Source of the DNA: an uncultured Ruminococcus sp.
GTDB lineage: Bacteria; Bacillota; Clostridia; Oscillospirales; CAG-272
Length of the DNA: 64,000 nt
Direction: 5' to 3'
Assembly (NCBI GenBank): GCA_902795355.1
Contig: CADBKZ010000003.1
Coordinates: forward strand, 81,902 to 145,901
Part shown: one piece after another, positions 8,562 to 15,027 of the stretch
How positions within the stretch are numbered: the first letter of the stretch is position 1
Layout: each line of letters opens with the position of its first letter
The notes under the pieces: generated by a model
Told to the model about the DNA's origin: nothing
Seen by the model: the letters and a program-made list of their open reading frames with translations, nothing else
Databases searched by the model: none
Program-made: the position numbers and the translations under genes

Positions 8562-8864
8562 TTAAGCGCCGATACCCACCCAAGCGGAAAGACCGTTGAT
8601 GAGAAGCGGTGCGCCCATTGCGACGACGAAGATGATCACGATACCGATGATGAGGTTCTTCACCATATCACGGGCGTTGATCTTCTCTTCGTTGCGGTGC
8701 GCGATGGCGATTTTAATACCGACATACGCGCCCCAGATCACGACGACTGCCGCAAGCGCCATAACGATGTAAATCCAAAAACTGTCCATCAGGGATTTCA
8801 GGCTCGTTACGATCTGTTCAAGACTTCCGTTGAGAGTGGTTTCTGCCAAAAGATTACTGTTCAT
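8562..8864 (-). CDS. VirB2/TrbC-like conjugal transfer protein
   Basis: The 100-aa protein has a short N-terminal amphipathic part (about residues 1-28), a first membrane helix (IYIVMALAAVVVIWGAYVGI), a charged cytoplasmic loop (HRNEEKINARDMVKNL) and a second helix (IGIVIIFVVAMGAPLLI). That two-helix layout with a polar loop matches TrbC/VirB2-type pilin-like subunits of type IV secretion. ATG 8864 follows a strong AGGAGG. A second copy of its C-terminus ends the chimeric ORF immediately upstream, so two tandem paralogues once existed. Confidence 0.72.
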   Translation of the reverse strand: MNSNLLAETTLNGSLEQIVTSLKSLMDSFWIYIVMALAAVVVIWGAYVGIKIAIAHRNEEKINARDMVKNLIIGIVIIFVVAMGAPLLINGLSAWVGIGA

Positions 8865-8890
8865 TCTGTTTCACCTCCTTCCTTTTCCGA

Positions 8891-9754
8891 TTAAGCACCT
8901 GCTCCACCCCAAGCGGAAAGACCGTTGATGAAGAGCGGCGCACCCATAGCAACGACAAAGATAATCACAATGCCGATGATGAGGTTCTTGACCATATCTA
9001 TCACATATTTCACTTGTTCATCCGTCAAACAAGTATGTAATGGCAAAGTTATCTCGTTAGCAAAATGTGCATAAGCATTGGGATAAGCATTGATGTCGAA
9101 GCCAAGCTTCTTATATGCTGTATGCATAGGCAATGGCTTATAATGAACATTACAAGCTATTCCCCTCTCTGCCATTTTTACGATTATCTCTCCACGTTGG
9201 TCATAAGAAATATCAGGAATTCTCGTTATATATAAATGCCCGGACGACTGATGATTTTCGTTATAATGCGGTATTGTTTCAACACCCAGTGGTTTAAACG
9301 CATCATCGTATCTTTCTATTATTTCTTTTCTACGTTTAAGCATTTCGGGGTACCGGACAAACTGTCCAAGACCGATAGCAGCCATAATGTCTGTCATATC
9401 CGAATTGTTTACGAACCACTCGTTTCTTTTCGTTATTGCCGCCTTATAATGGACGTTGTATAATTCTTGCGGATACCACACCTCATCGTAATATTTTTCC
9501 ATATCGTCCATATCGGCAATCGGGTATGGCAGTACGAGAATCAGAGAGTTGTTTGAAGTGCCATAATCTCGTTGCGCCATTTTAATTACCGACGCTACCA
9601 TAATATCGAACTCGCCGTTCCTGCCAACGTAGAACTCAACGTACTCTTTTGTCTGGATCAATTCTTTTACAATATCTTCTACCTGCTCTTCGATAAAGCG
9701 AAAGTTTTCTACTTCCCGGTGACCGATAAAAGAAACTCTGTATGTATCAAGCAA
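8891..9754 (-). CDS. Chimeric ORF: SLOG-family N-terminus, DegT aminotransferase segment, VirB2 C-terminus
   Basis: The uninterrupted 287-codon frame begins at TTG 9754, 7 bases after GGAGG (9762-9766). Residues 1-119 (MLDTYRVSFIGHREVENF ... EFYVGRNGEFDI) match SLOG-family proteins common in clostridial mobile elements. Residues 120-251 (MTDIMAAIGLGQ, HYKPLPMHTAYKKLGF, TLPLHTCLTDEQVKYVI) match the C-terminal part of DegT/DnrJ/EryC1 sugar aminotransferases, lacking the PLP-lysine domain. Residues 252-287 repeat the second helix of the neighbouring VirB2-like protein. Junctions fall near 9395 and 8996 at short shared words (MTDI; DMVKNL). The product is probably non-functional, though transcription and translation signals are intact. 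Confidence 0.75.
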   Translation of the reverse strand: MLDTYRVSFIGHREVENFRFIEEQVEDIVKELIQTKEYVEFYVGRNGEFDIMVASVIKMAQRDYGTSNNSLILVLPYPIADMDDMEKYYDEVWYPQELYNVHYKAAITKRNEWFVNNSDMTDIMAAIGLGQFVRYPEMLKRRKEIIERYDDAFKPLGVETIPHYNENHQSSGHLYITRIPDISYDQRGEIIVKMAERGIACNVHYKPLPMHTAYKKLGFDINAYPNAYAHFANEITLPLHTCLTDEQVKYVIDMVKNLIIGIVIIFVVAMGAPLFINGLSAWGGAGA

Positions 9755-9786
9755 TTTATGACCTCCATAGGTGATAAAAACAAAAA

Positions 9787-9830
9787 GGATTTGTTCATCT
9801 ATTGGTGTAATAGATGAACAAATCCCGTTT
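9787..9830. terminator. Bidirectional terminator hairpin containing a recombination-like repeat in its loop
   Basis: GGATTTGTTCATCTAT (9788-9803) and ATAGATGAACAAATCC (about 9810-9825) form a 16-bp stem around a short loop. T/A runs on both sides (9782-9787 and 9827-9833) allow termination in both directions. On the minus strand it separates the tyrosine recombinase from the SLOG/conjugation operon. The 15-bp inverted repeat 9799-9813 is the top of this hairpin. Confidence 0.8.
9799..9813 (+). repeat. Left inverted repeat of candidate invertible segment
   Basis: The sequence CTATTGGTGTAATAG recurs exactly, in inverted orientation, at 9936-9950. The site has outer 5-bp arms CTATT/AATAG around an asymmetric centre GGTGT, like a small tyrosine-recombinase core site. 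Confidence 0.75.
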
Positions 9831-9888
9831 TTTAACCATCAAAAAATAAAGATAATGAAAATTTCTCCTTCACTTTCCTTCTTGAACA

Positions 9889-9917
9889 TTGATTTTTCGG
9901 TTTCAATATGATATAAT
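9889..9917 (+). promoter_or_regulatory. Promoter inside the candidate invertible segment, pointing away from the conjugation operon
   Basis: TTGATT (9889-9894), a 17-bp spacer and TATAAT (9912-9917) read rightward into the 3' end of the oppositely oriented recombinase gene, where no plus-strand gene exists. Inversion between the flanking 15-bp repeats would turn it towards the SLOG/VirB2/VirB6 genes. Confidence 0.65.
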
Positions 9918-9935
9918 CTTGGTAGTGATAATCCC

Positions 9936-9950
9936 CTATTACACCAATAG
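9936..9950 (-). repeat. Right inverted repeat of candidate invertible segment
   Basis: CTATTACACCAATAG is the exact reverse complement of the repeat at 9799-9813. The enclosed segment is 122 bp. The repeat ends 10 bp before the stop codon of the recombinase gene. Confidence 0.75.
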
Positions 9951-9959
9951 GTGGTAATA

Positions 9960-10889
9960 TTAAAGCAGCTTTCCAAGCCGATTCATCATCTCTTTTTTGT
10001 GTTCCATTAAAGAGTGAACGTAACGATTCAACGTTACTGTCGGAGACTTGTGTCCAAGAATATCGGATAACGTTTTAACATCCATACCGCACTCCAACGC
10101 GCTTGTTGCGAAAGTGTGCCGAAGTGAGTGAAATCCCCTGTGGGGGATTTTTAGTTTTCTCTGCAACAAATCGAAACTGCGTTGATACGATCTGACAGAC
10201 AGCGGGTTTGCATTTTTTGAAACGACAAACTCCGACCTGCTTTTCTTTCTCGCTTCCTTGATAAACGGTAATAATTGCCGTGGCAAAGGGATCACTCTCC
10301 GCGACGAGGAGGTTTTCGGCGTATCCTCAAACCTTACGTAATGACCGAACCGATCTTTCCCATCGTGACAGGATTTTGAAACAGTCAGAATCCCTTTCTG
10401 CAAGTCAATATCTTCCCACTTCAAAGCAAGCAGTTCGCCAACACGAAGTCCGGTATAAAGGCAGAGCAATATTCCGAACATCTTGTCTTTTTTACTGTTC
10501 AATACCGCTTGCTCGATCTGCTTTTGTTCCTGTGTCGTAAAGCAATTTACGGCTTTTTCTTGTGCTTTCGGGCGCTTGATTCTGTCTGCCGTAAACTCTT
10601 TCACGTAGCCAAGATTAAACGCTGTTCTGAGCGAATTCTGAACGACGTTTATAATGCCGCCGACTGAATTAGCCGACAACCCTTTCCCCGTTTTCAAATT
10701 CCCGGACTGCAATAGTTCGGTTATGTAATGTTGCAGAACACCCGGCGTTATCTCGTCTAACTCGTAATCGCCAAGTCTGGGTATAATATGTTGCTTAATG
10801 ATCTCCGAATACCTGCTGAACGTTCTTGTTTTCGCCGTCGGCTCGATATAATTCTCAAGCCATTCTTTTAACCATTCGTGATACTTCAT
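9960..10889 (-). CDS. Tyrosine recombinase (integrase/invertase type)
   Basis: This intact 309-aa enzyme has an N-terminal SAM-like core-binding domain (about residues 1-100) and a catalytic domain with all expected residues: R149 (TGLRVGELLAL), a beta-hairpin lysine near K172, H254 and R257 (HSLRHTFAT), H280 (LGHKSPT) and nucleophile Y290 (NRYVHS). It cuts and rejoins DNA through a 3'-phosphotyrosine. No separate arm-binding domain is seen, closer to Xer/invertase-type enzymes than to large phage integrases. The ATG at 10889 follows an AGGAGAAC site. It sits next to the inverted repeats 9799/9936, which are plausible substrates, and may also have integrated the element. Confidence 0.92.
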   Translation of the reverse strand: MKYHEWLKEWLENYIEPTAKTRTFSRYSEIIKQHIIPRLGDYELDEITPGVLQHYITELLQSGNLKTGKGLSANSVGGIINVVQNSLRTAFNLGYVKEFTADRIKRPKAQEKAVNCFTTQEQKQIEQAVLNSKKDKMFGILLCLYTGLRVGELLALKWEDIDLQKGILTVSKSCHDGKDRFGHYVRFEDTPKTSSSRRVIPLPRQLLPFIKEARKKSRSEFVVSKNANPLSVRSYQRSFDLLQRKLKIPHRGFHSLRHTFATSALECGMDVKTLSDILGHKSPTVTLNRYVHSLMEHKKEMMNRLGKLL

Positions 10890-10920
10890 TTTTGTTCTCC
10901 TATTCCCTTTCTTTTTTTAT

Positions 10921-10955
10921 AAAAAAATGCTGTACGAAAAAACTTCATACAGCAT
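10921..10955 (-). terminator. Terminator between the 51-aa ORF and the recombinase
   Basis: ATGCTGTA (10927-10934) and TACAGCAT (10948-10955), extended by GAA/TTC pairing, form a hairpin. On the minus strand it is followed by a run of seven T residues. It lies downstream of the small ORF and 32 bp before the recombinase start, so it may attenuate recombinase expression. Confidence 0.7.
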
Positions 10956-10993
10956 TAATAAAAAATATATGTAATTGTAAATATCCGAACGCC

Positions 10994-11149
10994 TTATTTG
11001 CCGTCCGTTTTCATTTTTGATTTTAAGATTTTGACATCAAACTCATATTGCTCTTTTGTTAAAAGTTTTTTCTCAAAAAAGATCCTTAACGTTTCTAACT
11101 GTTTTTCAAGCAAATATTGATTGTTTATAATCTTATCTTCGCTTTTCAT
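10994..11149 (-). CDS. Small SHOCT-like protein (51 aa)
   Basis: The ORF starts at ATG 11149 after TGAGGAA and encodes MKSEDKIINNQYLLEKQLET ... ending KMKTDGK. The segment LEKQLETLRIFFEKKLLTKE, followed by QYEFDVKILKSK, fits the SHOCT pattern (short C-terminal helical hairpin: L..L...G.IT.EEF...K..LL) seen in small proteins near recombinases and phage genes. It has a promoter upstream and a terminator downstream, which supports a real gene. It could be an accessory or directionality factor for the recombinase, but that is inference from position only. Confidence 0.6.
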   Translation of the reverse strand: MKSEDKIINNQYLLEKQLETLRIFFEKKLLTKEQYEFDVKILKSKMKTDGK

Positions 11150-11167
11150 AGTATTCCTCACTTAAAT

Positions 11168-11196
11168 ATTATATCATATAGAAACATAAAAGTAAA
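11168..11196 (-). promoter_or_regulatory. Promoter of the SHOCT-like ORF and recombinase
   Basis: On the minus strand, TATAAT (11168-11173) is preceded by a 17-bp spacer and TTTACT (11191-11196). The -10 is perfect; the -35 matches 4 of 6 bases. Confidence 0.65.
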
Positions 11197-11204
11197 GTAA
11201 AGGA

Positions 11205-11235
11205 AAGCCGCCATATCAATCCGATATGGCGGCTT
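11205..11235 (-). terminator. Hairpin downstream of ppdK
   Basis: AAGCCGCCATATC (11205-11217) and GATATGGCGGCTT (11223-11235) form a perfect 13-bp stem with a 5-nt loop. On the minus strand it is followed by TCCTTTACTTT, a modest U-rich tail. It is the likely ppdK terminator. Confidence 0.7.
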
Positions 11236-11241
11236 AGTGTT

Positions 11242-11360
11242 TCATAGATATACATCAACAAATATTTCTTCCCATTGAGATTCTCGCGTTAGGACATTCA
11301 AATATTTGCGACGATACTGTTTGGCTTCTTCAAAGGAAATCGAGAACGACCAAAACGGTT
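11242..11360 (-). pseudogene. Possible gene remnant at the right edge of the element
   Basis: A low-GC reading frame between the ppdK stop and its terminator ends with SFEEAKQYRRKYLNVLTRES followed by QWEEIFVDVYL. It looks protein-like and unlike the flanking coding bias, but has no start of its own: the frame upstream is antisense-frame sequence of ppdK. It may be the tail of a lost gene. I do not recognise the family. Confidence 0.3.
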
Positions 11361-11362
11361 TA

Positions 11363-14011
11363 TTATTTGTTCTCCTCGCTTTGTTTAATAGCAGCCTGCG
11401 CCGCGGCCAATCTTGCAATCGGAACGCGGTAGGGCGAGCAGGAAACGTAATCCAAACCGATTTCATGGCAGAACTCAACCGAGGTCGGGTCGCCGCCGTG
11501 CTCACCGCAGATACCGCAGGAGAGTCCGGGACGGGCTTCACGGCCGAGCGTAACCGCCATCTTCATCAGCTTGCCGACGCCGATCTGGTCGAGCTTGGCA
11601 AACGGATCGTTTTCGTAGATCTTCGCGTCGTAGTACGCGCCGAGGAACTTGCCCGCGTCGTCGCGGCTGAAACCGAACGTCATCTGGGTCAGGTCGTTGG
11701 TGCCGAAGCAGAAGAACTCCGCCTCTTTCGCGATCTCATCCGCGGTCAGAGCGGCGCGCGGAATCTCGATCATGGTGCCAACCTGATATTTCAGGTTGCT
11801 CTTGGCGGCGGCGATTTCCTCGTCGGCCACCTTTACCACAACGTTCTTGACGTATTTCAGTTCCTTGACCTCGCCAACCAGCGGAATCATGATCTCCGGC
11901 TCCACATTCCAATCGGGATGCGCCTTCTTGGTGTTGATGGCCGCGCGAATAACCGCTCTGGTTTGCATAGCGGCGATTTCAGGATAGGTGACGGCCAGAC
12001 GGCAGCCGCGATGGCCCATCATCGGGTTGAATTCATGGAGACCCGCGATGATCGCCTTGATCTTTTCAACCGGCTTGTTCTGCGCCTTGGCCAGAAGCTC
12101 GATGTCCTCTTCGGTGGTGGGAACAAATTCATGGAGCGGCGGATCGAGAAAACGGATTACCACGGGATAGCCTTCGAGCGCTTCATAGAGCTTCTCGAAG
12201 TCGCCCTGCTGCATGGGCAGGATCTTGGCCAGAGCCGCTTCTCTCTCCTCAACGGTGTCGGAGCAGATCATCTCGCGGAACGCGGCGATGCGGTCCGGCT
12301 CGAAGAACATATGCTCGGTGCGGCAAAGGCCGATTCCCTCGGCGCCCAGCTCGCGGGCTTTCTTCGCGTCGCGGGGCGTGTCGGCGTTGGTGCGCACTTT
12401 GAGCTTGCGGTATTTATCCGCCCAGCCCATGATGCGGCCGAAGTTGCCGCCGATGGTGGCGTCAACGGTTGCGATGGCCTCGCCGTAAATGTTACCGGTG
12501 GAGCCGTCGATGGAGATCACGTCGCCCTCGTGGAAGGTCTTGCCCGCCAGCGTGAACTTCTTGTTCTCTTCATCCATTACAATGTCGCCGCATCCCGAAA
12601 CGCAGCAGGTACCCATACCGCGGGCAACCACGGCCGCGTGCGAGGTCATACCGCCGCGAACGGTCAGAATGCCCTGCGCCGCTTTCATGCCGGTAATGTC
12701 CTCGGGCGAGGTTTCGAGACGGACGAGGATCACCTTCTTGCCGGCTTTCTTCCAAGCCTCGGCATCGTCGGCGGTGAACACGATCTGCCCGCAGGCAGCC
12801 CCGGGAGAAGCTCCGAGACCGCGGCCGAGCGGCTTCGCGGCTTTGAGAGCCTTTGCGTCGAACTGCGGGTGCAGGAGCGTATCAAGGTTGCGGGGATCAA
12901 TCATCAGAACCGCTTCCTTCTCGGTCCGCATGCCCTCGTCAACAAGGTCGCAGGCAATCTGGAGCGCGGCCTGCGCGGTTCTCTTGCCGTTGCGGCATTG
13001 GAGCATGTAGAGCTTGCCGTTCTCAACGGTGAACTCCATATCCTGCATGTCGCGGTAGCGGTTTTCGAGAATGCCGCAAACTTCCACGAACTGTTTGTAA
13101 GCGTCGGGGAACTGCTTCTCCATCTGCGCGATGGGCATCGGGGTGCGAACGCCTGCAACAACGTCCTCGCCCTGCGCGTTGACCAAGAACTCGCCCATCA
13201 GCTTCTTTTCGCCGGTGGCGGGGTCACGGGTGAACGCAACGCCGGTGCCGGAATTGTTATTCAGGTTGCCGAACACCATGGGCATAACGTTAACGGCGGT
13301 GCCCCAAGAGTACGGAATGTCGTTATCGCGGCGGTATACGTTGGCGCGGGGGTTGTCCCAAGAGCGGAACACCGCGCGGATCGCTTCGTAGAGCTGTTCT
13401 TTCGGATCGCTCGGGAAATCCTTGCCGAGCTGTTTCTTATATTCGGCCTTGAACTCGATGGCAAGCTCTTTGAGGTCGGCGGCGGTGAGTTCCACGTCGA
13501 ACTTCACGCCCTTCTTCTCTTTCATCGCGTCAATCAGCTGCTCGAAATACTTCTTGCCCACTTCCATAACCACATCCGAGAACATCTGGATGAAGCGGCG
13601 GTAGGAGTCGTAAACGAAACGCTCGAACGCGGGATCGGGGTTGCCCTTGATCATTGCGGCAACAACCTCGTCGTTCAAACCGAGGTTCAGAATGGTGTCC
13701 ATCATTCCGGGCATGGAAGCGCGCGCGCCGGAACGAACCGAAACGAGCAGCGGGTTTTTCAGGTCGCCGAACTTCTTGCCGTTGATCTCCTCCATTTTCT
13801 CAACGTTCTTCATGATCTCCGCCATGATTTCATCGTTGATCTTTCTGCCGTCCTCGTAATACTGCGTGCAGGCCTCGGTGGAAATCGTAAAGCCCTGCGG
13901 AACGGGCAGACCGATCTTGGTCATTTCCGCGAGGTTTGCGCCCTTGCCGCCGAGCAGTTCGCGCATGTTGGCGTCGCCTTCGGTAAAGAGATAGCAATAC
14001 TTCTTTGCCAT
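11363..14011 (-). CDS. ppdK: Pyruvate, phosphate dikinase
   Basis: The 882-aa enzyme interconverts pyruvate + ATP + Pi and phosphoenolpyruvate + AMP + PPi, a PPi-linked glycolytic step common in anaerobic Clostridia. It has an N-terminal ATP-grasp domain (LLGGKGANLAEM; SVRSGARASMPGMMDT), the swivelling phospho-His domain with GGMTSHAAVVARGMG (His near residue 457), and the C-terminal PEP/pyruvate barrel (GTNDLTQMTFGFSRDDAGKF and CGICGEHGGDP). Length is typical. The ATG at 14011 follows GGAGG; the longer open frame upstream has no start signals. A -10 box (TATAAT) lies at 14111-14116 on the minus strand, with only a weak -35. Confidence 0.97.
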   Translation of the reverse strand: MAKKYCYLFTEGDANMRELLGGKGANLAEMTKIGLPVPQGFTISTEACTQYYEDGRKINDEIMAEIMKNVEKMEEINGKKFGDLKNPLLVSVRSGARASMPGMMDTILNLGLNDEVVAAMIKGNPDPAFERFVYDSYRRFIQMFSDVVMEVGKKYFEQLIDAMKEKKGVKFDVELTAADLKELAIEFKAEYKKQLGKDFPSDPKEQLYEAIRAVFRSWDNPRANVYRRDNDIPYSWGTAVNVMPMVFGNLNNNSGTGVAFTRDPATGEKKLMGEFLVNAQGEDVVAGVRTPMPIAQMEKQFPDAYKQFVEVCGILENRYRDMQDMEFTVENGKLYMLQCRNGKRTAQAALQIACDLVDEGMRTEKEAVLMIDPRNLDTLLHPQFDAKALKAAKPLGRGLGASPGAACGQIVFTADDAEAWKKAGKKVILVRLETSPEDITGMKAAQGILTVRGGMTSHAAVVARGMGTCCVSGCGDIVMDEENKKFTLAGKTFHEGDVISIDGSTGNIYGEAIATVDATIGGNFGRIMGWADKYRKLKVRTNADTPRDAKKARELGAEGIGLCRTEHMFFEPDRIAAFREMICSDTVEEREAALAKILPMQQGDFEKLYEALEGYPVVIRFLDPPLHEFVPTTEEDIELLAKAQNKPVEKIKAIIAGLHEFNPMMGHRGCRLAVTYPEIAAMQTRAVIRAAINTKKAHPDWNVEPEIMIPLVGEVKELKYVKNVVVKVADEEIAAAKSNLKYQVGTMIEIPRAALTADEIAKEAEFFCFGTNDLTQMTFGFSRDDAGKFLGAYYDAKIYENDPFAKLDQIGVGKLMKMAVTLGREARPGLSCGICGEHGGDPTSVEFCHEIGLDYVSCSPYRVPIARLAAAQAAIKQSEENK

Positions 14012-14110
14012 GTTTGGTAATCCTCCAAAATTTGTTTTTTCTTTGACATGATACTCCAAAGGCACACCGAAAAGACGTTCCATCGTTGTTCCATGTCACA
14101 TACGTTTGAT

Positions 14111-14116
14111 ATTATA
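14111..14116 (-). promoter_or_regulatory. Probable -10 box of ppdK
   Basis: TATAAT on the minus strand lies about 100 bp before the ppdK start, preceded by an A-rich stretch and no good -35. The divergent 14012-14370 interval holds only this box and the pth promoter. Confidence 0.5.
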
Positions 14117-14211
14117 CCATATTTTTTGTTTTTTTTCCATACTTTTACAGGCAGAAACCGCCCTCAAAAATGTAAACATTCTGTGAACGGCAAAAAAACC
14201 CCCGTTTCCGT

Positions 14212-14240
14212 TTGACAAAACGGCATTTTTATAGTATAAT
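14212..14240 (+). promoter_or_regulatory. Promoter of the pth-mfd-foldase operon
   Basis: TTGACA (14212-14217), a 17-bp spacer and TATAAT (14235-14240) are both consensus. The GC-rich leader to the pth ATG is about 125 nt and shows no motif I recognise. Confidence 0.88.
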
Positions 14241-14370
14241 AATGGAGCAATGTCGGATACCGTCCGTGCGGCGGATCTCGTCGGCTCCCCGTTTCCGAAC
14301 GGGGGGGCGCGGCGCGGTCGGGCGCCTTTTCGCGTATCCCCCGCTTTTCGGAAGGAGTTTTTCCCTTTTT

Positions 14371-15027
14371 ATGGCTGATATTTTTGATTTGTTCCGCAAA
14401 ATCGCAAAAAAAGAACCCGCAAACCGAGAACCCGTTTCATGGCTGATCGTGGGGCTTGGGAACACGGGCAAGCAGTATGAAAACACCCGCCACAACGCGG
14501 GCTTTCTCGCGTTGGACCGATTTGCCGCCGCCGTTGGGGCGAAGATTGACCGCGCCAAATTCCATTCTCTGGCGGGCGAGGCGGAAGTTGACGGGCGGCG
14601 CGTTTTGCTGATCAAACCGCAAACGCTTATGAACGCCTCGGGACTTGCGGTGCAGGAAGCGGCCGATTTTTACCGGATTCCCCCCGAAAATGTTCTGGTA
14701 CTCTCGGACGATATTTCCCTGCCCGCGGGTCATCTGCGCGTTCGCAGAAAAGGGAGCGCGGGCGGGCATAACGGCCTGAAAGACATTATCGCCTGCCTCG
14801 GTTCCGAGGATTTCCCGCGCATCCGCATTGGCATCGGTGCGAAGCCGAACCCCGAATACGACCTTGCCGCGTGGGTGCTTTCCCCGTTTTCCGAAACCGA
14901 CCGTAAGCGTTTGGAAGTCGCTTTTCCGGCGGTTGAGCGGGGCGTCCGCATGATTCTGGACGGGGACATTGACGGCGCGATGCAGGTCTGCAACTCCGTA
15001 AAACCCGAGGAGAGCGAAAACGCATGA
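14371..15027 (+). CDS. pth: Peptidyl-tRNA hydrolase
   Basis: This 218-aa esterase recycles tRNA from prematurely released peptidyl-tRNA. The motif GLGNTGKQYENTRHNAGF holds the substrate-binding Asn and the catalytic His. VLVLSDDISLPAG holds the catalytic Asp, and GSAGGHNGLKDI the RNA-binding loop. An extra N-terminal stretch of about 24 residues (MADIFDLFRKIAKKEPA) precedes the conserved core. ATG 14371 follows GGAAGGAG. The stop overlaps the mfd start by 4 bases, the conserved pth-mfd order of Firmicutes. Confidence 0.95.
   Translation: MADIFDLFRKIAKKEPANREPVSWLIVGLGNTGKQYENTRHNAGFLALDRFAAAVGAKIDRAKFHSLAGEAEVDGRRVLLIKPQTLMNASGLAVQEAADFYRIPPENVLVLSDDISLPAGHLRVRRKGSAGGHNGLKDIIACLGSEDFPRIRIGIGAKPNPEYDLAAWVLSPFSETDRKRLEVAFPAVERGVRMILDGDIDGAMQVCNSVKPEESENA

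Larger units (their letters stand above)
3981..11360. mobile_element. Decayed integrative/conjugative element, about 7.4 kb
   Basis: Between the glycoside hydrolase terminator and the 3' end of ppdK, base composition drops visibly and the genes are of conjugative-element type: a large serine recombinase remnant, VirB3/VirB4, VirB6 and VirB2-like genes, a SLOG-family protein, a tyrosine recombinase and a toxin-antitoxin pair. No relaxase, coupling protein, complete VirB4 ATPase or replication gene is present, so it cannot transfer on its own. The limits are approximate: the left end is the stop of the recombinase remnant, and the right end is placed before the ppdK stop. I found no convincing flanking direct repeats. 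Confidence 0.75.

Noticed and set aside
10921..10955. Shared operator between GTACGAA at 10931 and the toxin-antitoxin operator at 5707
   Set aside because: Only seven bases match and the 10921 site is fully explained as a terminator stem.
3900..11400. Intact prophage or functional ICE
   Set aside because: No capsid, portal, relaxase, coupling protein or full VirB4 gene is present; only fragments remain.
11242..11541. 99-codon minus-strand ORF crossing the ppdK 3' end
   Set aside because: Most of it is an alternative frame inside ppdK; only the last 40 codons lie outside and were kept as a low-confidence remnant.
11306..14020. Open frame of 904 codons on the plus strand
   Set aside because: It lies antisense to ppdK, has no ribosome site or recognisable motif, and shows His/Val-rich sequence typical of reverse-strand shadows.
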